Positions 1-9,984 of a DNA stretch of 64,000 bases are shown piece by piece. The position numbers and the translations under genes are program-made. This stretch comes from Corythucha ciliata (lineage: Eukaryota; Arthropoda; Insecta; Hemiptera; Tingidae): positions 49,628,751 to 49,692,750 of the forward strand of contig CM075942.1 of NCBI GenBank assembly GCA_038030265.1, given 5' to 3'. Below the pieces are notes generated by a model. The model made no database searches. It worked only from the letters and a program-made list of their open reading frames with translations, and was not told the DNA's origin. How positions within the stretch are numbered: the first letter of the stretch is position 1; each line of letters opens with the position of its first letter.

Positions 1-14
1 ACTAAAACGTGATG

Positions 15-480
15 AGGTGCCACACTAGAGCGGTAGCGTTTCAAGAGCCGCGACAACTTTTCTGTCGCCCCTTCGACTCCTCACCTCTTGCTACCCTTCT
101 TTACACTAGTAAAGAAGACTGACTCTCTCCGCAGCGCTAGAAGAATGAAATAAAGGGTTTCAAGGGAAATAATTGCAAGATCATCAGTTTTATTAAGTAG
201 GTATAATATGCACTTTTCTTTCGTACATGTATACTGTAATATTTTTGAGCTGGGTCATTCGGCAGGAGTGTAAGTAGCGTCAATTCAAATTCCGTATTCA
301 AGCCGAGACTGTTGAGGGTGCCCATTAGTATTTAGAAATTGTCATAGACTTGTGATATACTGATGATAGTGGACACGGATAACAGTTAATTGAGCATAAT
401 ACTGAACATCATCCTCCTCCTTCAGGTCCGACTGAGCAGAGACGGAACTCTTGTCGCTCCGCTCTAGTGTGTCATCCCCT
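15..480. mobile_element. Possible palindromic DNA element (MITE-like)
   Basis: The two ends carry an inverted match: CACACTAGAGCGGTAGCG near position 21 and its reverse complement (with AGCGGAGCG) near 455-473. The interior has no long ORF or recognisable protein. A related ACTAGAGCGGTA motif recurs near 13400. Target-site duplication is not clear, so the limits are approximate. Positions 480-600 hold GC-rich, partly self-complementary sequence (TCGCG/CGCGA runs) that may be part of the same element. Confidence 0.4.
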
Positions 481-939
481 TTTATCCGCGACATCCGCTT
501 TTTTTAAACGCGATTTTCTGTCGCGTCGCTCTGCTTAAAATCGCTTCAGTGTGTCGCCGGCCTTTCCGCGTCCACTACTCTCGCGGTAGCGACTCTCGTT
601 TTGGACAAGCAGCTACGTTGGAAGGAGTGTATCCGTCAGGTAAATGTTAAATGCTCCAAATCCCTGAATCTCTTAAGAATGTTGGCCAGCCATAAATGGG
701 GCTCAGACTCTGCTACTCTCCTTAAAATCCTCAATTCCCTAGTTAGGTCAAAAATGGAATATGGTATACAGGTATGGCTCAGCTCGGAAAAGCTGGCTAC
801 TGCCACTAGAACGGACTTATCAAACAGGCCTCCGCATTGCACTTGGAGCTTACCGAACCACCCCTTGTGATAATCTCTATGTCCTGTCAAACTGCCTACC
901 TCCGAAATATCGTTTCAAAGAAATTATCTTAAACTATGC

Positions 940-1367
940 AATTAGAAGCGTGCGTCTTATCTTTCGGAAGGCATTCGTGTTATCAGTTCAGCGTTTTCTC
1001 TGTGAGAACTGAGAAGTGGAATCAATTTTAAGTTTTTCTCGCTTTTTCTAGGAACAAGGTAACTTTGAAATCGTATACTTTTATGGTTTATTCTATGCTA
1101 GTTGTAGAATTAAATTAACACCTTTTTAACTTCTAGATGATAGTTGAAGTGAAGGAGAGGCTCGGAGAGTTGTGAGCCCTCGTCGGAGGGTTCGACCCAA
1201 GTTCAGCCGGGGACTCGAAATTCTCCCATGATATGCCTCAGCTTTCAAAATTACCTTGTTCGTAGAAAAAGCAAGAAAAACTTAAAATTTATTCCACTTC
1301 TCACAGAGAAAACACTGAACTGATAACACGAATGCCTTCCGAAAGATAAGAGACGCACGCTTCTAAT
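940..1367. repeat. Inverted duplication inside retrotransposon copy 1
   Basis: Positions 940-1066 reappear in reverse complement at 1244-1367 with a few substitutions and a small indel. About 180 bp of unrelated sequence lies between the arms. The duplicated piece covers the end of the RT coding part and the sequence after it, so this looks like a local rearrangement of the element and not its native structure. Confidence 0.8.
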
Positions 1368-1392
1368 TAGAGTACAGTCAAAACGAGACCAT

Positions 1393-1759
1393 AGGTTTGT
1401 TCGTTTGTCGTCCGGAGCTGCTCTGGACTGCACGAACAGTCCGAAAAGTGTTCTTTTGTAATCCCGAACTACACTGAAAGCGTTCGTTTGTCAAATTTCG
1501 GAATGTTCAGTGCAGCACTATCTACACTGGAAAATTAGGAGGAGCTTGCTACTCGAAATGTTATAACCTGCTCATTAATTACCTTTCGTCAATCATTTCC
1601 TTCTGGGAAGTGGAAATAAACCATAAAGGTGACGTTTTTGTTGCCGTAAGGTTAACCATTTGCACGAAAAGCGTTCGTTTGATTTCCATAAATGACGTCA
1701 ATCCCGGACTGCTCGAACTACGCCTGCACCACTACACTGAATAACAAACGAACAAACCT
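1393..1759. mobile_element. Short inverted-repeat element inserted in retrotransposon copy 1
   Basis: The element is bounded by perfect 16-bp terminal inverted repeats, AGGTTTGTTCGTTTGT and its reverse complement, and flanked by CAT on both sides (1390-1392 and 1760-1762). It is 367 bp with no coding capacity. It separates the RT and RNase H parts of the surrounding element, so it inserted later. The GTTCGTTTGT words recall the AACAAACGA-rich repeats at 63.6-64 kb. Confidence 0.7.
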
Positions 1760-2890
1760 CATATATGTTTCACTCGACAATATTCAGTGCGGCCAGCATT
1801 GCCGGATACCGCAACCTCCCTAGTCGTTCTCGGCCCTTTTCAGTAAGACTGGAAGAAGCACTATTAGGATTTGATACTGCTCTTAATCCTATAATACCTA
1901 TCAAACCTTATGGAATACACCCTTGGTTATATCCAAGGTTTTACATTGATGCCTTTCTTCTCAAGTATTCGAAGACACAAGTGCCAACGCAAGTGTGCCT
2001 TGCCCAATTCAATAAACTTTTACTGAAATATTCAGGGTTTACACACATCTACACAGATGGCTCGAAAGTGGCTTCGGGGGTGGGACGTGCATATTACGTC
2101 CGATCGGGGGGAACATTTATTTGCCCTCTTCCACCACATTTTTCAATTTACTCTGCTGAGCTGCATGGGATATCCTTAGCTTTGGATTATGCTGCATGAC
2201 CCACGGTTCCTCGTCTTACCTTGTGCTAGTGGACTCGTACAGTACGCTAGCTGCTATTGGAGACATATTCAATGAAGACCCCGCTGTAACCTGCAATCAC
2301 CAGAAACTGTGTCAGCTTAACCTCACAGGTAAAACAGTTGTGTTCCTATGGGTGCCCAGCCATGTCGGTATACCTGGGAATACATGTGTCGACCTGCTGG
2401 CAAAGGCAGCCGCACATTCATGTCCTTGCAACATCTTGATCCCTACTAGAGCGGACGATGAAAAAGCGCGAGTATAAGGCGAGTGATTTGGGATGACTGG
2501 GTTGAGCTGTAGAGAGGGAGCAGCTCACAACTTCGAACCTTGATTTCTGATCCAAAGAAATACTCGACACCAGTGCAACTGTCCCAAAAAGACGCCGTAG
2601 TTGTACTACGCCTTCGAACGAGCCACGCAAGATGCAAAACGAGCCACTACTTCACCCGTCAAAATAGACTGACGTGTGAGTTCTGCGGCACCGTGGGCAC
2701 CATTGAGCACGTACTCATTGAATGTCCATGCTATATTGACGTAAGGAGATCAAGTGCTTTCCCCCATGACGCGAACCTAACAACGCTCCTTGCGTCAAAT
2801 GATTTCCTATCCAATATAATAGACTTTTTGAAGAAGACCAACCTCTTTCACATGATTTGGCACACCTACCTAGTCTTTCCTCTCTAGTGA

Positions 2891-3230
2891 ATCAAACTTT
2901 ACAATTTAATTTAGAAATTGCGTTTTTTCCCCTCAAATCTGTGATGTGAAATATTCACTGTGATAACTGAGCATGTCTGAGACATCCAAATGTGATTGAC
3001 GATGAAAGCAACTCGAAAGGATAAGAAATACTGACGAAACAATCTAGTCATGATCAATTGATGAAAGAAGTATTCAAGCACGAGATACAGGAGACGCTGG
3101 AACAGAGAAATTAACTACATCAGTATGGAATAAACTATAATAAATTATAATAAATACATACCTCATAAAAGGCTAATGACCACAGGTGACGATGCAGTGA
3201 AAAAAAAATAAATAAATAATAATAACAATA
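2891..3230. other. AT-rich spacer without recognised genes
   Basis: This stretch follows retrotransposon copy 1. It contains simple A/T-rich sequence, including an A-run and AATAATAAC-type runs near 3200-3235 that could be the copy's degenerate tail. I see no gene or structured repeat. Confidence 0.5.
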
Positions 3231-3234
3231 ATGA

Positions 3235-4140
3235 AATATTCTGAGTTCGACTCATCCAAAAACAATAATTAAGTTTGGCACTTCTAAAATCAATTTCATT
3301 ATTGTTATTATAATTAAAATCAAATTTGCTCTTCTAAAAAGTCAAATTTTTGAGTTTGGTTCGTCTTACACCAACAACTTTCGGGCTTGACGCGTTCAAA
3401 CCACAATTGGGAAGATTCTGGGCGAATGGGAATTAATCCTCCGGATGGCTCTTTAGAGAAACGAATTTCTCTTTTTTTGTTATTTATAAAACGAAATTCG
3501 TACGTTCCGCTCATTCAATCTGCAATGAATTTTGCGGGCTTGACGGTATCAAAACCCCAAATTTCGATAATTCAAGTTTACGGATCGCCATGAGGCCGAG
3601 TTTCACGGATTTGGACCATTCAAACTGGAATTTGAAGGATTTCGGTGTCATCAAACCCAAAGATTTGAAGGATTTCGCTTCCTTCAATATCATTTTACGG
3701 GGTTGGCACTTTCATGAACCAAATTTCGCCGTTTGGCTTTTCGAATTTTGCAGGTTTGTCAGTCCAAAACGCCCAATTTATTTTGACAGGTTTCCGCGGA
3801 AACAAATCTTATGGCTAGAAAAAGAGGCTGTCGGAGTAAACTCAAAAGAGAAAGGAGAGAAAAAAAGAAACTTTTTTGAATGCACAATGCTGCCTTCGGC
3901 TTGTTGAAAAATTGCAATTCTACCGGCTTATCTCTCTCCTAAATCAAATTTCGGAGGTCTAGTACTTGAGAAAAACGATTTTCGTGGAGCTGGCTGCCTA
4001 AAAAAAAGCCAACTTCATAGACTTCAAACCCTTACAATCAAAAGACCCAGTCTACTGGGCCATTTTAAAGGTCAATTTCATAGGTTTGCTTCCTTTTAAA
4101 AACGAAAGTGTTCCTGGGTTGTCCCATTCAAAATCAATTT
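3235..4140 (-). repeat. Degenerate tandem repeat array, about 40-bp units
   Basis: Many diverged units follow the pattern TTTGGCCCATTCAAAAxxAATTTCGCGGG. Clear examples are near 3370-3420, 3530-3580, 3600-3660, 3700-3760 and 4100-4145. Read on the minus strand this is the same unit as the array at 5870-6900 (CCGTGAAATTGxTTTTTGAG followed by GGGCCAA). The ORFs here have no recognisable domain and are read-through of the repeat. Confidence 0.6.
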
Positions 4141-4175
4141 AGCGTGATTGGCACACCAAAAAGAAATTGTTTTAG

Positions 4176-4882
4176 TTAGAGTGTCCTACCTTGAAATTTA
4201 CCAGGAAGAAATTCGAGATTTACTCGACTCAAACCCTAAAAGACGGTATGAACTACGTGAAAACATCGACTCAGGCGTCTACGTCAAAGATCTACAGTCG
4301 TTCGTGTGTAAAAGCGTCAATGAAATTGAAAAAATCAAGTCCCTGGGAAACCAGAATCGAACCATCGGAGCGACGAATATGAACGAACACAGTTCTCGCT
4401 CCCTCGCCATATTCATGGTCACAATTGAACTGATCTACACTAGTTCCGAAATTAAAAATCAAGTCCGAGTCAGCAAATTGAACCTCGTCAACCTTGCCGG
4501 CAGTGAGCGTCAAAACAAGACTGGCTCCTCCGGAACTCGCCTCAAGGAGGCCAGTAAAATCAATCTCTCGCTGTCCGCCCTCGGCAACGTCATATCTGCC
4601 CTAGTCGACGGCAAAGGTCAACACATTCCCTACCGTGACTCAAAGTTGACGCGCCTCCTTCAAGACTCACTCGGTGGCAATTCTAAAACTCTCATGGTGG
4701 CGAACGTTGGTCCGGCCAGTTATAACTACGAGGAGAGTCTGACGACGCTGCGGTATGCGAATCGAGCCAAAAATATCAAAAACAAACCAAGAATCAACGA
4801 AGATCCCAAGGATGCCTTACTTATGCAGTACCAGGAGGAAATCAGTAGACTTAAAAACCTTTTGGAACGCGGTCCAAAATAG
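4176..4882 (+). CDS. Klp68D/KIF3B-like: Kinesin-2 (KIF3B-like) motor domain, C-terminal half, with altered signature residues
   Basis: The 4148-4882 frame encodes the second half of a kinesin motor: [15 protein letters not shown], then NMNEHSSRS (switch I), LAGSERQ (switch II), [54 protein letters not shown] and the neck start [18 protein letters not shown]. The closest family is heterotrimeric kinesin-2, the plus-end motor of intraflagellar and axonal transport. A TTTTAG acceptor at 4171-4175 places the exon start at 4176, giving G|TT AGA in frame with the family pattern [10 protein letters not shown]. Two hallmarks are changed: switch II reads NLAGSE instead of DLAGSE, and switch I reads SSRSLAIF instead of SSRSHAIF. 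The P-loop half was not found upstream, and the frame stops just after the neck. A matching tail exon lies at 7166-7382. It could be a pseudogene or a diverged paralogue. Confidence 0.9.
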
Positions 4883-4889
4883 TTTCCAA

Positions 4890-5620
4890 GGATATTGACA
4901 GTTTGTAGAGAAAAAATTTTGGTTTACTGGCAAAATTATTAGTTTATTGCAAAATTTGACTGTTTCTAGATTGGCAGTTCATAAAGCAAATTGGCAGTTT
5001 CCAGAAAAAATTGACAATTTCCAGGGAAAATTGACAGTTTTTAGGAAAAATTGGCTGTTTATTGTGGTATTATCAGTTCATATAGGAAATGGTGGTCCAT
5101 AGAGCATTCTGGCTTATTATTTATCAATAAAACAAGTTTTTACAATCCTATCACAAAAAACGTTTGCCATTTATTTTTAGTTTTAGGAGAAATAGTTACA
5201 CTCCGGGGAATATTGTCAGTTTGAAGGAAAATTTGTTTGTAGAGATATTTACAGTTTCTGAGGAAAATTGACTTTTTATCTGAACGGTAAAATTGACAGT
5301 TTCTAGTCGATTTGATAGTTTTTTGGGAAATTTGCAGTTTCGTGAGAAAATTGGTGGTTTATAAGGAACTTTTTAGCTTTTGGTGGTTTGTGGAGAAAAT
5401 TGTTGGTTTCTATTGAAAACTAGTCGTTACTAGGGGAAACTGAATGTTTCTCTAACATTGATCGTTTTTGGTGAAAATTGACATTTTTCGGGGAAGTTAG
5501 TAGTTCATGGAGAAAATTTGCGGTTTATCGGGAAAATGGTTAGTTTCCGGGAAATATTGAAAGTTTCTCGGTTTTATTGGCCGTTCCCTGGGAAAATTGA
5601 AAACCAAAGGTATGCAGTTG
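4890..5620 (+). repeat. Degenerate tandem repeat, about 20-25-bp units (AAAATTGACAGTTTCTAGG type)
   Basis: Successive units read GAAAATTGACAGTTTxTAGG with heavy divergence, for example near 4960-5060, 5210-5300 and 5330-5420. The array starts directly after the kinesin motor exon, where coiled-coil exons would be expected. The reverse-complement version (AAAAACTGTCAATTCACCC) forms the array at 60180-60560. No coding signal. Confidence 0.7.
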
Positions 5621-5869
5621 CATCCAATTTTAAACTTTGGCAAAAATCGTCCAGGACTCAAGAGAGCGATTTTCACTATTTTGAGCATCTTTTTTCTCGA
5701 GTCCTTCGATTTGTGCCGGGTGTGAATCATGAGTACCTCGTAAAATGTTACCTTAAGGAATGCAGCCGGTTCCGTCCAAAACGCACTGTAGGGGAGGGGG
5801 TGCTATTTCCCATTGATGAGCTTGAACAGGGTAAAAATCGGCGATTTCCATGACTTCAGAGCGGGCAGT

Positions 5870-6900
5870 GACGTCCTTTGCGATAAAAAATTTTCATTTT
5901 TGAATAAGCTGGACCCGCCAAATTGGGTTTTCAAGTCGGCCGAACCCGCTAAATTTTTTGGGGGGGGGGATGCAAGCCAATCCCGCAAAATTGTTTTTGA
6001 GTGGGCCATAACTCTGCGCAAATTGTTTTTCTTGAAAGTGGCCGACGTACGACATTGCTATTAAAAATGAACCAACCCCCTGGACATTTCGATTGAAATA
6101 TGAAGTTTTAAATAGCTCAATCCCCCGGAATTAGTTTCTGACCGCGTATGTCCACAATTTTACGAACTTGTGCCGCGAAATTTGACTTTGATGAAGCCAA
6201 ATCGATGGAATGACTTTTTTAAAGGAGCCAGTGAAAAAATTGGTTCTGCAATTAGCCGAAACTACGACGCAGTCTTCTGTAAATCCAGACTCGATCCGTG
6301 ATATTGCAGTATTGAAGAACCCAAACCCGTGAAATTGCTCTTGACTCAGCTCCATGAAATAAGAATTTTTTAATAGGTCATCTTCACGGAATCTGATTTT
6401 TGAGTGGGGAAACCCAACGAAATTACTGTTTTTAAGGACCCAAGCCCGTCAAATTTTCAAATAGCTTTTTTGATTGAGTGAACCCCGTGAAACTAAAACC
6501 CCGTGAACCCCGTGGTGTGCTGTGTTTGGCATAAATGCTGATGAGGGGATCCGGAAAAATGGACCCGAAATGCATTTAATTAAACAAAAAACACTGCGAC
6601 GGCTGAGTTAGTTCGAGTGAAAGAGGAGGAGTTTGTCTATTCAAATTGAAAAAGCAGCCGAGAAAAGAAGGGAGTTGTACTTTAGAACCCGTGAAACTAG
6701 ATTTTTGAACGAGTCAACCACGTGAACTCGACTTTTTATAGAGTCAATCCTCGACATTTCCTATTTGAGTGAGCAAAACTCGTAGCATTGGGTTCGGTGA
6801 GTGCGAAATCTACAAAATTTGGACTTGAAAAGAGCTCATCCCACAAATTTGCTATTTATAGGGACCCGAACGCGTGAAATTTACTTTTTAGGGAGGATCG
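5870..6900 (+). repeat. Degenerate tandem repeat array, about 40-bp units (CCGTGAAATTG / GAGTGGGCCAA type)
   Basis: Repeated words are AACCCGTGAAATTG, TTTTTGAGTG and GGGCCAA or GACCCAA, spaced about 35-45 bp apart. Examples are at 5930-6010, 6300-6350, 6400-6500, 6690-6730 and 6840-6890. It is the opposite orientation of the 3235-4140 array, so the kinesin motor exon is bracketed by inverted arrays. A short piece of the same family lies at 20960-21075. A G-run occurs near 5960. Confidence 0.65.
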
Positions 6901-7165
6901 TTGTTTTTCTCATCAAGCATCATAGGAACTTCGGACGATACCCTTCGTAGGCGTCACTTTGACACCAGAGTGTGTGGGTGTGGGTCTTTCTTGGGAGCTT
7001 AGGAAATTCCGGTTCTAAAGTTCCATAAGTTCAGATTTTGGGCATCAGGTGCTAAAGGATTTGGATTCCCGGATTCACAGATTTTGGGATATTCGAAATT
7101 TGTTAACTACTGATTGCCACGACAAATCGGTTTTGTTTTTTCATCGTTTTCCTTTATTTCGGAAG

Positions 7166-7382
7166 GTTCAAAGCTAAAATCATCGTGGAACTCGACCTCG
7201 ACCATCTTCCACGAACGACCAAAGAGTATCAAGAGCCGGCCGTCGCTCCCTTCCTTCTGTCAGTCCTACAGGACGCTCTTGAAGGCGAGGACGAGATGAA
7301 TGTAGACGCTTCAGTGGCACACAGGGCGCTAGTCGGAACTATAGGCATGGCAGCGCCACCAAAACTCCTCCACGACCCGTGA
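7166..7382 (+). CDS. Klp68D/KIF3B-like: Kinesin-2 KIF3B-like tail exon
   Basis: After a pyrimidine-rich stretch and an AG near 7165, the frame reads FKAKIIVELDLDHLPRTTKEY, then EPAVAPFLLSVLQDALEG and EDEMNVDASV, ending at a TGA (7380-7382). This matches what I know of the C-terminal tail of KIF3B proteins (acidic-hydrophobic LELD, PSRTTRDYEGPA, AALDAALQDEDEIQVDAS). It therefore most likely belongs with the motor exon at 4176-4882. Only about 2.3 kb separates the two, and that interval is filled with degenerate repeats. I could not find exons for the coiled coil (roughly 250 residues in the family). The last residues (LVGTIGMAAPPKLLHDP) do not resemble the family and may be read-through past a lost donor. 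Confidence 0.7.
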
Positions 7383-7624
7383 CCGCTGCCACCGCCAAAC
7401 GACAGATTACTTATCCAAAACTCGAGGTCTCGTCCCAAAAAAGTAAACAACACAACATTAACAGTCAAAGAAACGGTAGTTTTATCCCTCAAAATCAGGC
7501 CTTAGCGATTGCTTCTTGTTTCTGATCTCATTTCCTCCAGTGGTAAAGAGATTTTTTCTCCGCTTATGGCAATTGTATTAAAAGATTATAAACGAATACT
7601 AAAGAAGAAATAAGTATTTATATT

Positions 7625-7890
7625 CACTTATGGCGGATTTCACCTCCGAGAGTTAAGGTTTGAGTTACGGGTAACTCGGAGTTAGCGTAAAAAAAAGTGT
7701 TTCACCACTTCGAGTTATGCTTAATCTTGGAGTTACCAAGAGAAACCTCCTCTCTTAACTCCGTCTTAACTCAAATAATGAGTTTCATCAACAAAAGTTA
7801 AGGATAACCCGGAGTTAAAGAAAAAATGCGTTTCTCCACTTTGAGTTTGTCTTAACGTGCGGGTTACCAAGAGATTTAACTCCCAGATCT
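7625..7890. repeat. GAGTTAA-rich palindromic repeat
   Basis: Starts with GGCGGATTTCACCTCCGAG and contains alternating GAGTTA and TAACTC words in both orientations, with internal fold-back potential. A relative lies at 17590-17945, ending GGCGAAATCCGCC. The shared GGCGGATTTC end suggests one family of short palindromic elements. Exact termini and target duplication were not resolved. Positions 7383-7624 show no gene. Confidence 0.45.
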
Positions 7891-8620
7891 TATTCTCCAC
7901 TATTTCCAGGGAATAAATTCTTGACTCGGACATAACCTTGTGTCAGGACCAAAAAATATTTTTAAAAATTTCGTTCTGTCTTGAATGAGGAAGTTTCACA
8001 TTTTCCAAAAATATTTTTTTTCGTTACGGTATATGATTCCTTTTATGTAAAAAAATGAATAAAAAATTAAAACCGTTTAGAAATATTTTTTTTTAATTAA
8101 CAAAAGTTGGCATATTTGAAATACCGCCAAAACGATCATTTTCCACAACGTCATATGCCTTGTTATGTCTCTGTCCTTGTCATGCTTCTAAATGGCTTAT
8201 TTGTTCACCCTTCATGCCTTTATTATATTCGTTGAAAAAATAAACGCAAAGAAACAGAAGTGGATTTTTTTTGTTTTGTTTTCTTGTAATCGCGCGTTCG
8301 GTAAAAAATATGCCTAAAATCGCTCTCCGGGATGGCTTTGAGCCGGCTTCAACTGTCAACTTACCGGCCCTATCAATGTTCGCCGTTTGCAAATTCATTA
8401 ATGAAAACATTGAATATTCCAACGTTGAAGGGAGAGGAGTTAAACTTTCACGGTAATGTACATAATATACATTTATTATAAAGTTAGGGATTGTCAACAA
8501 TCCCAGTAAAAGTAGACTTTCCTTTTAAAGACACGCAGTCAAAGTTGATAGGAACAATTTACATTAGACTTTGACTAGGGTTTTTTAAAAAAATTAACTT
8601 AGAAAAACAGGCATGAAGAG
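7891..8620. other. AT-rich intergenic stretch, no gene recognised
   Basis: Contains A/T homopolymer runs, short ORFs on both strands with no family resemblance, and a short palindrome GGGATTGTCAACAATCCC near 8486-8504. Parts of 8490-8580 recur inverted just beyond 8850 (CAACAATCCC, TCAACTTTGAC), suggesting an older inverted repeat around the 8630-8845 element. Confidence 0.4.
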
Positions 8621-8629
8621 CCAACTTAA

Positions 8630-8845
8630 AGGTCGATCCACACACATCAGTGCTGTGAACGGGACGTGCCCCGTCCGGGACACGTCCGGCAAGTGAAATA
8701 TTATTCTCATATGGGAATTGAGAGGCTCGTTCACACATATCCGGCACGAGTCAGGGACGTGACCCTTCAATTTCCATTGAGAATAATATTTTACGTGCCG
8801 GACGGGGCACGTCCCGTTCATGGCACTGATGTGTGTGGATAGACC
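8630..8845. mobile_element. MITE with nearly complete palindromic structure
   Basis: The whole 216-bp element folds on itself. The left end AGGTCGATCCACACACATCA pairs with the right end, and the GGACGTGCCCCGTCCGG block pairs with CCGGACGGGGCACGTCCC. TAA lies on both flanks (within TTAA at 8626-8629 and 8846-8849), so the target duplication is TAA or TTAA. No coding capacity. A 3-bp TAA duplication would fit PIF/Harbinger-type MITEs; TTAA would fit piggyBac-type. Confidence 0.8.
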
Positions 8846-9000
8846 TTAACCTAGAGAATATCAACAATCCCTACAGGAAATCAACTTTGACTGTAACATT
8901 ATATCGTAATATAAAAATACGGGGTGAAACAGAATAAGTAACTTAAAAAATTTGAAGAAAATATACCTCATTTGCAATCGAAATCACCCTCCTGTACACC

Positions 9001-9027
9001 ATGGTTCGAAAATCGAAACCCTTCAAG
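9001..9027 (+). CDS. Possible short first coding exon (speculative)
   Basis: A strong Kozak context (CACCATGG) opens the nine-codon frame MVRKSKPFK, followed by GTATTATG as a potential donor. It lies on the same strand about 1 kb upstream of the SWIM-YqaJ exons and could be their first exon, but no connecting exon was identified. Low confidence. Confidence 0.2.
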
Positions 9028-9510
9028 GTATTATGATTTTCCCAACGTTTTTCAAGACTTAGATCACTGTTCTTAGCTAAATGTGAGCCACTCGCTTCTG
9101 ATTCGACAAAAATTAACACTCAGGCTGACTCCCTAGTTTTATTTATCCATTTACGCTTAATAATCAGTATTAGTTAGCTAAAAAACGTAAATACGACTTT
9201 GTTGTTGTGTGATCCATCAGCCAGCTGCTGGAGCAACATTTTTTTATTTTGGTTGGCGGACACAATTAGTTCCATTCAGGAAGAGATTCACATGGGTTTT
9301 GATTGACTTTTAGCATCGCGTTGAAAATCGCGAGGATTGCTCAACAAGTCTGGTAAAAAAATGATTTTGAACACAAAAATCTCTCTTTCTTCTACGAAAT
9401 GTTCATTTCTGCCGAACATTTGTTGATAAACTAAAAAACTTGTGATTAATTTTGAAATGGACACATTAAAGAAGTTTTTGCGACTCATAAGTCGATACCC
9501 TAATATTTAT

Positions 9511-9591
9511 CTGGAGGTGGATTTCACCACCTCGGCTTAATCAGACTTAATTTTAAGCCGTACGTTAAGCAGAGGTGGTGAAATGCACCAG
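9511..9591. mobile_element. Very short palindromic element
   Basis: CTGGAGGTGGATTTCACCAC at the left pairs with GTGGTGAAATGCACCAG at the right, and CGGCTTAA pairs with TTAAGC inside. About 80 bp in total. The (G)GTGGATTTCACC end resembles the 7625 and 17945 repeats. The rest of 8850-9984 holds no recognised gene, only A/T-rich sequence and short ORFs. Confidence 0.55.
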
Positions 9592-9984
9592 TAGTGTAAT
9601 TTACCTCTAGAGCATAACTAATGAAGCCACAGAAAATAGTTAATTTTTTATCGAAAATGACTATTCCTGGCCGAAAAAGTGTACTTTTTCCCACTCAAAG
9701 AGTGCCAAAAAATCAACTTGTTAGCGAGTGATCTGCATTTATTTGAGAAAAGTGATGTAAGCATTAAAAAAGGTCAAAAAAATCATAGCTCGAAGGGTTT
9801 TGGGGACCAAGCACAGAGGATGTACAGGGTGTTTTCACACCAAGTATGTGCTCAGGGGATGTTCTATTTTCACCAATTTTTTTTTTTTTTTCAATCTTAT
9901 ATCCTGTTCACCTTTTATAATACACAACATGATATTATTTGATTTAAATATTTTATTCATGAAATACTGCGTTTTTTCTTTTAG

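Larger units (their letters stand above)
601..2890 (+). mobile_element. Non-LTR retrotransposon copy 1: RT thumb plus RNase H, 5'-truncated and broken
   Basis: Translation gives the end of a reverse transcriptase (HKWGSDSATLLKILNSLVR, then RKSWLLPLERTYQTGLRIAL) at about 640-1000. A frameshift near 765-775 separates the two parts. An RNase H domain follows at about 1800-2477, with the D-E-D-D positions visible as YTDGSK, SAELHG, VDSYS and CVDLLAKA. A C-terminal cysteine/histidine motif (CEFCGTVGTIEHVLIECP) lies near 2670-2730. A stop interrupts the RNase H frame near 2197. The copy is split by an inverted partial duplication (940-1066 against 1244-1367) and by an inserted palindromic element (1393-1759). 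It is homologous to the better copy at 32.6-34.2 kb. The RNase H points to an I-like rather than strict jockey lineage. Not functional. Confidence 0.85.

Noticed and set aside
3590..3907. 105-codon plus-strand frame upstream of the kinesin exon as its N-terminal exon
   Set aside because: It has no P-loop or other kinesin motif and is composed of degenerate repeat units.
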